DNA from: Haloferax prahovense DSM 18310
Lineage (GTDB): Archaea > Halobacteriota > Halobacteria > Halobacteriales > Haloferacaceae
NCBI RefSeq assembly: GCF_000336815.1
Contig: NZ_AOLG01000047.1
Coordinates: forward strand, 240,136 to 304,135
Direction of reading: 5' to 3'
Length of the DNA stretch: 64,000 nt
Positions 24,880 to 33,373 of this stretch are shown here, piece after piece (the first letter of the stretch is position 1; the number at the start of each line of letters is the position of its first letter). A model generated the notes under the pieces. The model did not search any database, was not told the DNA's origin, and was given only the letters and a program-made list of their open reading frames with translations. The position numbers and the translations under genes are program-made.

Positions 24880-27755
24880 GTCCCATGGTCTCCCAGTTCT
24901 GCCTGTTGTGTTTCACCGGTCACGTCAATGTGGTCAAGGTTGATGTCGAGATAATCCCCTGTTTCACCAGACATAATGTTGACTAGTGTTTTTCGCATAT
25001 CTGTTTCACTGGGTAAAACCTCTAAAAGTGCTGAGATCGCGGTTTTAAACTGGCGATCCGATTTCAGTCCGCGCTCAGTTAACCACGTCCACGCAGCAGA
25101 TGCACCTTGGCGTTCATAGACATGGAGTGCTGCATGAAGTGTGTCAATCGTATACGCATACCGTGTATCTGTTGGATCTACCGGATACTTGACTGAGGAT
25201 GGGTTATCTGCATCTCCGTCTTGAAGCAAAATAATATCCTGAACACGGTCGTTATGCTGCTTTAATTGAATGTCTCCACTTCTCTTGCCCCAAATTTTGG
25301 TAGATCGTTTGATGTCTTCAATATCTACTCCAGCAGCTACGCCTAGTTGGAGACCTTCGTCATAGGGGAAAGTGTCGTTCTCATATATTAACCATGCTAA
25401 TATATACCAGCGTGTTAATGAATCTAGTTCGCCTAGACCTTCGGTGTTGAGGAACCGTTCAGCGATTACGCTAGTTACTGCTTTTCTTGCCTCGCCAAGT
25501 GCTTTGCGAGGACGGATTTCATTCCCCTTCTTATCAACCACTGGGAAAGTCTCTGCATATTTTTGTAATGTGGGCCCATATGCCGCAATTGCCGTGTCTG
25601 TTTTTGAAACAACATATCCAGAGTCCAGAATTTTTTCTGCTTCTTGTTTAGCAACGTGATTCAAACTATCTTTGATGTCTTCCCAGAGTGTAGTTTCGTT
25701 GTTCTCATTTTCCTGACGCTTGCGCCCTATGAGGAGGATAGAACTATCTGCACTAGATTTGTCCCTCAGCCCGACGCGGTCAGACATTTCAGTTTTAATG
25801 GGATGCGTGGCTGTGATTGTAAATCCAGATTGAATCAAAGCTGTGGTGAGGGTATCCCAAGCGTCCATGTCTCGGTGAGTAAACATGACAGTCATTACAC
25901 CGCCAGAATTGAGAAGCGTATGAATCTCGGCAAAAATACTTTGCATCTTTGTTTCATAATGCTCATCTGCCAATTGTTTCTTTGATTTACCACCTTCATT
26001 GACGCCTTCGAATCGATCGGGATTCGCAACTGCTTCGTCATCTTTGTTTGTTAGCTTTGACTGAAACAGGTGTGGGTAATCGCCTTTCAAGTATTCCTTC
26101 TGGACAACATAAAATAAATCAGATAACTCTCCATACATAATACTGCTATAGTACGGCGGGTCAACAATTGCGGCATCCACCGTCTCAGGGCCCCATATAT
26201 CAGATAAGGTTGCTGCATCTTGCGATGCAACTTCTGCGGGGTTCTTGCCAGAAACGTATGATGCTAGTTCGTTATATGACTCAATGGCGTGGTCACTGTT
26301 ATTTATATACCCTCTTCGAGGGGCAGAAATGTTGTTATCGACGAACATTTTTTTCTGAGAATAGTTGTTCTCACCGAAAATATTCGCCCCATAACCTCGA
26401 GTGTCTCGCCAAACTGAAAGACGCGAGTTGTGGTCCACAGACTTGCATACGGGAAACGTAAGCAGTGTGAGTATTAGTTGGGACTTCGTTTTGTTATACG
26501 TCTCTCTTATTTCACTAGAGAATTTGTTAAAAGCCCGTAAATATTCGTAATGGGAAACGAGTTGTCGGGGAGTGAAAATGTCTCTCCATTCTGTCATTCC
26601 CCAAGTTGTCGGATCATTAGTACGGCTGCTCACATCAATTGGCTCTGTGAGGAATGTTAATAATTCAAAGTCAGATTCTACTCTCTCCGCTGCTTTTTTC
26701 ATACCCTCTTTATCAATATCCGATCCTGCTCGGAATGCCCAGTTTCCGTTGGGTTCCATATAGTTGACCCCATATACACTATACTCAAATTCGCTAGCAG
26801 CCATTTTGGCTTGGATTGTGTCCTCCTCCGTAATCACCCCACAATGAGGACATTCTACGCTCCTTCCACTTACTGGTCCATCGTTCGGGTCAAACTCGTC
26901 ATCAGAAATGTGTTCCACCTTGACATGATGGTATTCAACTTTCCCATCCGAGTAAGACGGTTTGATTGCGTCCCCCCCTTTCGAGGTCTTGTTCAGCCAC
27001 CACCTGCTTACTAAGGGTATTTCACCGCTACAAGATTCACATTTGATCAGATAAGTACAAGCTGAGTTTAAGATTTCTCGGCCAGACTCTTCCGTAGGGT
27101 AGAAACGGGAGATATTATTTTTTGCTTCTGAATGAATCTTATCTCTCCAATCAAAAATCTCTGGACCGAGCTGCCCGACTTTAGGTGCGTATTCCAAAGC
27201 GACCTTGTTAATCAGGAATGGGACTGGGTTCAGTTCATTTGATTTCGCAGGAATCCCATATCTAATCGCCTCAAATGGAATAATTCCTCGGCCAGCGGTA
27301 GGGTCCAGAATTGTCGGGAGATTACCACCCCAACCCTTTCTCAAAGTCTCATGAAGTTCCTCTAATTGCGCTTTGGTTGGGGTTTGAGTATTCGGGTTGG
27401 GATACCCGTAATGCTCATCTAAAGTTCCAGATGTATTGTTGTCCGTGTACTTTTTTTGTACAAACTGTTGAATATTCGTATCGAGTGCTTTTGGCCCAAT
27501 TTGTAATAACTTCAGCAGTTTGTCTGGCTCGATCTCACCGGGATATATAGAGCAGAGAATTGCTAAACGGGCTGCGGGAGTTGGCCGAGCGGCAAACCAT
27601 TTGTGCAGACTCCGTAGCTTGTGATACCTTCCGGATTCCATATCCTTCTCGCTCTCGATGTCGACTGCGGTTAATGGGAGTTGAGACTCGATCGCAACCC
27701 GTTCTGGGGCAATCTGTTCGTTATCTTTGACATCTTCGTTAGGTTGGTCCGTCAT
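24876..27755 (-). CDS. DUF1156-family DNA adenine methylase-like protein
   Basis: 959 residues. The N-terminal DUF1156 signature is LTAVDIESEKDMESGRYHKL with HKWFAARPTPAARLAI. AdoMet motif I, ILDPTAGRGIIPFEAIRYG, lies near 150-168, and the catalytic motif DPPYYSSIMYGEL near 535-547 is of the D/NPPY type of amino-methyltransferases. A zinc-binding Cys set (CESCSGEIP; ECPHCGV) lies around 235-300. It probably modifies adenine or cytosine in host DNA, or has been recruited as a sensor. Its base composition is visibly more AT-rich than its operon partners. It is 10 nt from DUF3780. Confidence 0.9.
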   Translation of the reverse strand: MTDQPNEDVKDNEQIAPERVAIESQLPLTAVDIESEKDMESGRYHKLRSLHKWFAARPTPAARLAILCSIYPGEIEPDKLLKLLQIGPKALDTNIQQFVQKKYTDNNTSGTLDEHYGYPNPNTQTPTKAQLEELHETLRKGWGGNLPTILDPTAGRGIIPFEAIRYGIPAKSNELNPVPFLINKVALEYAPKVGQLGPEIFDWRDKIHSEAKNNISRFYPTEESGREILNSACTYLIKCESCSGEIPLVSRWWLNKTSKGGDAIKPSYSDGKVEYHHVKVEHISDDEFDPNDGPVSGRSVECPHCGVITEEDTIQAKMAASEFEYSVYGVNYMEPNGNWAFRAGSDIDKEGMKKAAERVESDFELLTFLTEPIDVSSRTNDPTTWGMTEWRDIFTPRQLVSHYEYLRAFNKFSSEIRETYNKTKSQLILTLLTFPVCKSVDHNSRLSVWRDTRGYGANIFGENNYSQKKMFVDNNISAPRRGYINNSDHAIESYNELASYVSGKNPAEVASQDAATLSDIWGPETVDAAIVDPPYYSSIMYGELSDLFYVVQKEYLKGDYPHLFQSKLTNKDDEAVANPDRFEGVNEGGKSKKQLADEHYETKMQSIFAEIHTLLNSGGVMTVMFTHRDMDAWDTLTTALIQSGFTITATHPIKTEMSDRVGLRDKSSADSSILLIGRKRQENENNETTLWEDIKDSLNHVAKQEAEKILDSGYVVSKTDTAIAAYGPTLQKYAETFPVVDKKGNEIRPRKALGEARKAVTSVIAERFLNTEGLGELDSLTRWYILAWLIYENDTFPYDEGLQLGVAAGVDIEDIKRSTKIWGKRSGDIQLKQHNDRVQDIILLQDGDADNPSSVKYPVDPTDTRYAYTIDTLHAALHVYERQGASAAWTWLTERGLKSDRQFKTAISALLEVLPSETDMRKTLVNIMSGETGDYLDINLDHIDVTGETQQAELGDHGT

Positions 27756-27765
27756 AGTGTTTGCT

Positions 27766-28386
27766 TCAAATATGATCTGCGAGTAGTGTTCGTAGTGCCT
27801 TTACTCCGTTCGGAGAACTTGGAGACCGTGCCTTAGCATGCCAATAGTAGCACTCGCCAAGACTCATCTGACGGATACCGTCGGCAATCGCTCTCATCCG
27901 GTCACGTCGGGAAAGCGGTTTGAGCGCCCGAAAGGCAATTGACAGCCGGACACCTGCCCCCTCGGGTAGTTCAACCGTCGCTGGGTTGCCAGTACAGACT
28001 ACTTCGGCATTCTTCCCCGCTTCCTTAAGCGTCGGCTCTATCAGATAACTCACCTCGTTGAATGCCACTCCACGGAGTGTGGCTATCTTAATTGCACACC
28101 AGCCGTCCCAATCGTATCCAACAGATTCGTCATCGGACGCGATGTCGGCGGGTGTCTCACCGTCTACGATGGCGTCTCCGAGACTGCGAATTGGAATATG
28201 GACGGTCTTCTGGCTTCGATTGAACCGAGCCTGCCGAGCGGTGGCGATGTCCTCTGGTGCCAGTTCGTACAAGGTAATCTGATGTCGGTCGTCCACCCGC
28301 TCCCGCGTCAACAGAAACGTAGGTCGGTTCCCGTAAGCACCAGTAGTGAACGCGAAGGATTTCCCTTCTACTCCACTTCGGCTCAT
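27766..28386 (-). CDS. DUF3780-like protein of the defence operon
   Basis: 206 residues, no catalytic motif known. Features: FAFTTGAYGNRPTFLLTRER at the N-terminus and a C-terminal helical part DRMRAIADGIRQMSLGECYYW. Its place between DUF499 and DUF1156 genes is the recurrent gene order for DUF3780 proteins, on which the name mainly rests. It starts 1 nt after the DUF499 stop, so it is surely cotranscribed. Confidence 0.75.
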   Translation of the reverse strand: MSRSGVEGKSFAFTTGAYGNRPTFLLTRERVDDRHQITLYELAPEDIATARQARFNRSQKTVHIPIRSLGDAIVDGETPADIASDDESVGYDWDGWCAIKIATLRGVAFNEVSYLIEPTLKEAGKNAEVVCTGNPATVELPEGAGVRLSIAFRALKPLSRRDRMRAIADGIRQMSLGECYYWHAKARSPSSPNGVKALRTLLADHI

Positions 28387-28387
28387 T

Positions 28388-31300
28388 TCACTGCTCCTCG
28401 CCTGCTGTCGTGTCCTTGATGCGAATGTCTGCTTGCATGGTCACGGTGAAAGCATTGTCCACGGCGAGTAGCTCATCAAGCGAATCGAATGTCTCACTGT
28501 AAAGCCTGTTCTCGTCTTCGTTTATAAATTCTATATCGAAGCCCGATTCCGCAACACGCTCACCATCGGGATTAGAGATTCCCTCCGGCTCCATGTTGAA
28601 TCGACAGTGGTCGGTGAACACCTCCGGATCACCATCGAATGATAAAGTGAACTCTGACCCCGAACCGTCGTCAGCGACGTAGTCGAACCGCATAGTCGTC
28701 ACATTCGCGAACTCGCCAGACCCACTGAGTCGGTTCGCCGTGAACCACGAACCCTTCCACGCATCAGCGCCTTCGATCCGAATCCAGACGCCCTCTGCAA
28801 ATGCGGAGAGTTCGTCGGGGTGCCCCCGGTACTCACTCCGTGCCTCAGTAATCTCTTCATCAATGTCTGCACGCATTTCTTGAAGTGCCCGAGAAACGTG
28901 TGCCGGAGAGGTTGTCGATGCTTGCACCAATTTGGAGAATGGTTCATCTCCGCATGAGTGGGCCTCGAACTCGGACTTCTTCGTAAACGTCTCGCCACAT
29001 TCGTCACAAGTCTCCGGCCCCCACTCGATGTCACAGTCGTGGGTTTTGTACGCGGCTTCTGACTCGAACGTTTCGCCACAGTCCTCACAGGTAACGCTCG
29101 TATCCCAATCAATCTCACCCTCGTGGGCGTTGACGAGGGCGGTGGCGGATTTGTAAACGCGATGTGTGTCCAAGAGCTTCACATCACCGTAGACGAGTCC
29201 CGTTCGGAGATTTCGAGCATCATCAATGTCGTACTGATGGCCGTTGAGTGCCGTACCTTCCTGCACGTATCCGGTCTTAGTATCGTCATTCCAGTAGGCG
29301 TATCCGTCATCTGATACGAGTTTTGCGACGGTCTTCCGAAGGGGGACAGGAGAGAGGAGTATCTCGGCATCTGGTCGCTTCCCGAACTGCTCTTCGAGGT
29401 CGCGGGTCGTCATCATCTCCGCGCCACTGTTCCAAATCGTTGATTCGAACCATTCGACACCGTATGCTCCTTCTCCTTCGGGGATTATTTTCCCTGCCTC
29501 GTCCAATTTCTCGATGGCGCTCTGATGGATAGTGCTGTCCGTCGTTATCGAACGATGCGTGAGGCCATCTGCACTGGCGAAATATAGATGCGTATACGCT
29601 TTCTTGATGTCCTGATCAAGCGTCCCTTTGGCGCTGTCGAGTCGCTCAGCGAGTTTGTCCTGTTGCTTGTCGCTCAGGTCGTACTGGTCACCGACTCGCT
29701 GTTGGATGTGTTTGATTGCCGCAACTCGTTCGGCAGTCATCTCTGCATCTCTGACGCCATTCTCACCGGCTACGAGGAAGGTGACGTTATTCTTGTAGAC
29801 ACGTTGGGTCCGTTGCCCGCCACTCGATGATGCAGTCCACTTGTAGAGCGTCTGGATTGTCTCAGGGACGTTTTCTGGGTCACGAACGGTCACCGTATCA
29901 AAGTCCATTACGCAGAGGTGTGCTTCGTCGGCGGTATCCGGTATCTTATGTGGCTCTTCTGGGCCGACGATAACGTTGAGGCTTCCCTGTCCAATGGCCG
30001 TCTCAAGAGCTTCTTCCAGATTCCGACGCGCCAGTCCCGGTTGCATCTGCTCCACGACCGAATCGACGAGTTTCGTCAAGTTTGCCTCGGACTTGAACTG
30101 AATCTTCTCGCCGTTATCGCCATGGAGGTAGAAACAGGCGGAGGTTCGCCCTTCTCCGAGGAGATTGTTGAGTGCGTCGTCGTAGTGGGCAAGTTCGACT
30201 TCCGTATGAGCGATTGCGTGTCGGAGTGGCCGTCTGGTTGTCCCGCGTCCGCTAGCCCCTGCAACGATACTTTTCCAAAGGATTGCCGTCGTCAGGTGTG
30301 TCCCGAGAGGTGGGTGACCCTTCTTCGTCCATGCTCGGTCTTCTTCTTCGGCGTTTGCAGTTCCATCTTCGGAGTAGATGTCGGCCTTGATAGCGGCCTC
30401 GAAGTCCATGTCGACGGAGTCGAATAGTCTCAGGAGTGTCGAGCGAACATCACCATCTGCAGGATGGAGATCGAATAAGCGGACAAAGTGGCGGTCAAGT
30501 TGCTGGTCATCTTCAGACCAAAGACGATGGACACCCCGAGACAGGAGCTTGAGTGCCCCGCGTGTACGCTGGAAAGATGGGAGAGAGTCCAGCTCTTGAG
30601 TTAGAGTGTTGATGACGGTGGGATGAATCGGGTAGCTCTCTTCAAGTCGTTCGCGGTGTGCAGGGCTGGATGCCGAATCTGGGAATGATTGGCGGTCACC
30701 CGAATAGAATGAGGCGTAGGTCTTGGCCGTGTGGTCTCGGGCGCTTGAATCAACGCTCTCGAAGAGCCGATGACGGAGAACAGCAGCGATCTCGCTGTCC
30801 TCCGTTGGAGTTATCGAACTCTCTGTACGATCGGTGATGTTGTTGAACTCGGAGAGCGCTTCAGAGACGATACCCCGAACGTCCTCTGCCTGTCCAGCGA
30901 AAGCGGTGTCTGCGATGCTCAGGACGACCGTTACTTGGTCGGTGTTCTGTGTCGCTGACAACAGCGACATCAGGAACGTGTTAGTCTGTTTGGCGAGTGT
31001 GGAGTCCCCGATCTCGACACCAGCGGCTTGTTCGAGATACGCGGCAATCTCGTCAAGGAGAATGAGCGAGGGATTGGAGTGTCGCTCGAAAAGTCGTTCG
31101 AGTTTCCCAGTCCCCGGTGGGTTCTGGTTTTCATCGTTCTCACGGAGGAACTCGTACCCCTCTTTTCCGAACAACTGGTAGGCGAGTTCACCCCACATCG
31201 TCTTCGTTTTCGGGGCATCGGGGTCTGTGTAATCAGAGCGAGCCTCGATGCCGTCGACATGCGTGCCAACAAAAACTGCTGTGTTCACGTTCAGACCGAG

Positions 31301-31735
31301 AGCGGCAGCCTCGGTGTAGGCGTCTGCAACTTCTTGATTGTCGATGAAGTCCGAAAGATCGGGGACTGCGTTCGGTGACTCCGCAAGGTGATATGCTGCA
31401 ATCTGATTGTGAGTCTTCCCGCCACCGAAGGAGGTGTCGAGCCGAAGAATCCCGTTCGTCCCGCTGTAGTCGCCCGAGTGTGAACTGGCAAAGCGGGTTG
31501 CGAGTCGGTTTAATAGATCTTGGAGGCCGTCAGTCGCGTAAGTCTTCTCGAAGAAGAGTTTGGGATCAGCGTACACCTTTGGCGCATCATCAGAGTGAGC
31601 GACATCCGCGAGACTCGCAGCGAACTGGTCTTCGGCCAGCTCACCCACGAGAACGTCCTGTCGCGGTGTACAGGCATCAAAGATAGTTGGCGTCTCATTG
31701 CTCTTCGCCTCAAGGTCAGATGTTGAATCGCTCAT
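28388..31735 (-). CDS. DUF499 AAA+-like ATPase with zinc fingers (first gene of the defence operon)
   Basis: 1115 residues from ATG 31735 (MSDSTSDLEAKSNETPTIFD); 60 further codons upstream are open but read as non-coding. Walker A TSFGGGKTHNQIAAYHL near 100, Walker B LILLDEIAAYLEQ near 235. DUF499 proteins are relatives of BrxC/PglY ATPases of BREX systems. Residues about 880-930 carry two zinc fingers, CEDCGETF...THDC and CDECGETF...HSC, followed by a winged-helix-like and a beta-rich C-terminal domain. TATATA at 31818-31823 may be the operon promoter, giving a leader of about 60 nt. Confidence 0.9.
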   Translation of the reverse strand: MSDSTSDLEAKSNETPTIFDACTPRQDVLVGELAEDQFAASLADVAHSDDAPKVYADPKLFFEKTYATDGLQDLLNRLATRFASSHSGDYSGTNGILRLDTSFGGGKTHNQIAAYHLAESPNAVPDLSDFIDNQEVADAYTEAAALGLNVNTAVFVGTHVDGIEARSDYTDPDAPKTKTMWGELAYQLFGKEGYEFLRENDENQNPPGTGKLERLFERHSNPSLILLDEIAAYLEQAAGVEIGDSTLAKQTNTFLMSLLSATQNTDQVTVVLSIADTAFAGQAEDVRGIVSEALSEFNNITDRTESSITPTEDSEIAAVLRHRLFESVDSSARDHTAKTYASFYSGDRQSFPDSASSPAHRERLEESYPIHPTVINTLTQELDSLPSFQRTRGALKLLSRGVHRLWSEDDQQLDRHFVRLFDLHPADGDVRSTLLRLFDSVDMDFEAAIKADIYSEDGTANAEEEDRAWTKKGHPPLGTHLTTAILWKSIVAGASGRGTTRRPLRHAIAHTEVELAHYDDALNNLLGEGRTSACFYLHGDNGEKIQFKSEANLTKLVDSVVEQMQPGLARRNLEEALETAIGQGSLNVIVGPEEPHKIPDTADEAHLCVMDFDTVTVRDPENVPETIQTLYKWTASSSGGQRTQRVYKNNVTFLVAGENGVRDAEMTAERVAAIKHIQQRVGDQYDLSDKQQDKLAERLDSAKGTLDQDIKKAYTHLYFASADGLTHRSITTDSTIHQSAIEKLDEAGKIIPEGEGAYGVEWFESTIWNSGAEMMTTRDLEEQFGKRPDAEILLSPVPLRKTVAKLVSDDGYAYWNDDTKTGYVQEGTALNGHQYDIDDARNLRTGLVYGDVKLLDTHRVYKSATALVNAHEGEIDWDTSVTCEDCGETFESEAAYKTHDCDIEWGPETCDECGETFTKKSEFEAHSCGDEPFSKLVQASTTSPAHVSRALQEMRADIDEEITEARSEYRGHPDELSAFAEGVWIRIEGADAWKGSWFTANRLSGSGEFANVTTMRFDYVADDGSGSEFTLSFDGDPEVFTDHCRFNMEPEGISNPDGERVAESGFDIEFINEDENRLYSETFDSLDELLAVDNAFTVTMQADIRIKDTTAGEEQ

Positions 31736-31920
31736 TGTAACTGATTTGTCTGGAGTAGATGTTCTGCGTGGAAACACAGTCCCGCTTACAGATGTTATCG
31801 AGTTATCGTAATCGGGGTATATATGACTAAGGGTACGGAGAAATGAAACCCGGACAACAGTCCTGTATATCGAGAAAGCATGGTCGATATTTTTACATAA
31901 TGTCTGTGTAGCCAACTAAT

Positions 31921-32574
31921 ATGAGTAGGGATTGGAGTACCTCATTATCGGACCACTCTCCCATTGCACAATCTGTGCTATCGGTTTTGGAGCAATTCGT
32001 AGATGAGTTTGGGATACGCGAATGCCCCTCACAAGTTGAATACGTTGTAAGTGGCCGATACTTGGATAGCAGTGAGATAGGGCAACTCCCAGAACGGTTC
32101 ATTGAGGACCACCTTGTGTGGCCTCTTCTCAATGTACTGGGTTACGAGTATCTGCCTCAACCGGTCGGGTATCCGCGTTGGGGAAATGAAGTTCCAGACT
32201 TTGCCATCACAAATTTTGAGACCACTGATGAGTTCGCGTTTATTGGTGAAGTGAAACCCCCAAACAACATCTCTAACGCTCGAGTCCAAGTGAAAAGCTA
32301 TCTGAAGAAGGACTTGGGTCTTAATACACTTGCAATAGCAACCGACGGGCTGAATTGGGAACTCTATTTTCGACATGAAAAGGGCGAGTGCGTAGTGCCT
32401 CTGCTCAAAGTTGGCCTTAGAGCGATTATCTCGAAACTGCAGCGGCGACTATTCGAAAAAGAAAGCTACCGGTCATTTCAAATCCGAGGTGTGCTATCGG
32501 ACGCTAAAGTTGAACAATTGTACCGGCCAAATCTCGAGAAAAGAGTATCTAACAAGCTTAACGGAACATCTTAA
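31921..32574 (+). CDS. Orphan HsdR N-terminal (type I restriction)-like nuclease domain
   Basis: 217 residues. Residues 55-150 carry a PD-(D/E)XK layout: ERFIEDHLVWPLLNVLGYEY, then VPDFAITN (Asp near 92) and FIGEVKPPNNI (Glu near 110, Lys near 112), then a helix and LNTLAIATDGLNWELYF, as in the HsdR N-terminal domain family. No helicase domain follows, so it is free-standing. It is divergent from the DUF499 operon with 185 nt between starts. TTTTTACA at 31889-31896 sits 25-30 nt before the ATG (leaderless). It may be the nuclease arm of that system. Confidence 0.8.
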   Translation: MSRDWSTSLSDHSPIAQSVLSVLEQFVDEFGIRECPSQVEYVVSGRYLDSSEIGQLPERFIEDHLVWPLLNVLGYEYLPQPVGYPRWGNEVPDFAITNFETTDEFAFIGEVKPPNNISNARVQVKSYLKKDLGLNTLAIATDGLNWELYFRHEKGECVVPLLKVGLRAIISKLQRRLFEKESYRSFQIRGVLSDAKVEQLYRPNLEKRVSNKLNGTS

Positions 32575-32666
32575 ATCTCGCTTCAGTCTCAACAGTTAGA
32601 AGAGATACCGATAGCGGTGATTGCTTTCTTTGACGCCGACGGATGTTCCGGTTGTACTCCGCAATC

Positions 32667-32981
32667 CTATGCTCTTTCGATAAGGTGCCCGAAATTATCA
32701 AGGATCGTTTCTGTTTCGACTCTCCTATCTTGACACCACTCAGAGGCCTCTTGCTCACTGAGTGGTTCGATGTCCATCCCAAAAGTCCCGTCAGTATCCT
32801 CAAGAATGCCGAACTCTGCCTTTGGTGCGCCTTCTCTGTAAAGGAAATAGTTCCCTTTAGGAGTCTCAAAGAGGACCTCATGCAAGTAATCGTACTCAGT
32901 GTGTGCAGGAAGAGGACAGTAATCTGCAATCATTTCCGCACTGGTGGTCTCGTACAGTTTTGAATTGATGATCTGCGACAT
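32667..32981 (-). CDS. Mobile-element-associated small protein (KLY-type)
   Basis: 104 residues from ATG 32981, IINSKLYETTSAEMIADYC, then LHEVLFETPKGNYFLYREG and IEPLSEQEASEWCQD. This pattern (object label KLYxT..A, ETxKGxYFLxxEG, PLxxEEAxxW) is common in phage and plasmid genes of unknown function. The frame extends 18 codons further upstream, but MSQIINSK matches the family start better. It is convergent with the HsdR-N-like gene. Confidence 0.75.
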   Translation of the reverse strand: MSQIINSKLYETTSAEMIADYCPLPAHTEYDYLHEVLFETPKGNYFLYREGAPKAEFGILEDTDGTFGMDIEPLSEQEASEWCQDRRVETETILDNFGHLIERA

Positions 32982-33373
32982 GATTATTCTCCGGCTGAAT
33001 CGTTTCTGAAGTCCAACCGGTATGTGAAGGAGCAAGTGCCGACAATCAACGGTTGCGGACGACGAATTTGTGGGAGGATTATACTTTTGGCTGAGGCTAT
33101 TCTAAAGCAGATTTCCAGCAAAACTTCTTCAGAACAATCATTTGGGACTCATATTTGCAGAACTCGTTGGCGATGACCTCAGCAGAGCGATGACCTCGTG
33201 GGTACACACTATTACATTTACTTGATGATCGGCACGAGGACGTCTTTTGGATGAGACTAGCGAAGAATGATCGATTCTACCTTGCGCTCACCGAACACGG
33301 GTTATCCAATGCTAACGAAATTCGATACGCAGTTCACCTGAGATTGCTCAAAGGTCAACCACAGATTTTTCAA
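32982..33373. other. Intergenic region with decayed coding traces
   Basis: About 390 nt. No intact gene. TTTTGGCTGAGG at 33085-33096 matches part of the palindromic repeat family (compare 40989-41000). AGAACTCGTTGGCGATG at 33160-33176 is identical to 17089-17105, and both spots can be read as [F/I]xELVGD, suggesting relics of one gene. A 54-codon plus-strand frame (33250-33414) overlaps the BRCT gene end and is not convincing. Confidence 0.5.

Noticed and set aside
21259-31735. Classical BREX or DISARM system
   Set aside because: No PglZ, PglX, BrxA/B, DrmA or DrmB homologue is visible; only the DUF499 ATPase is BREX-like.
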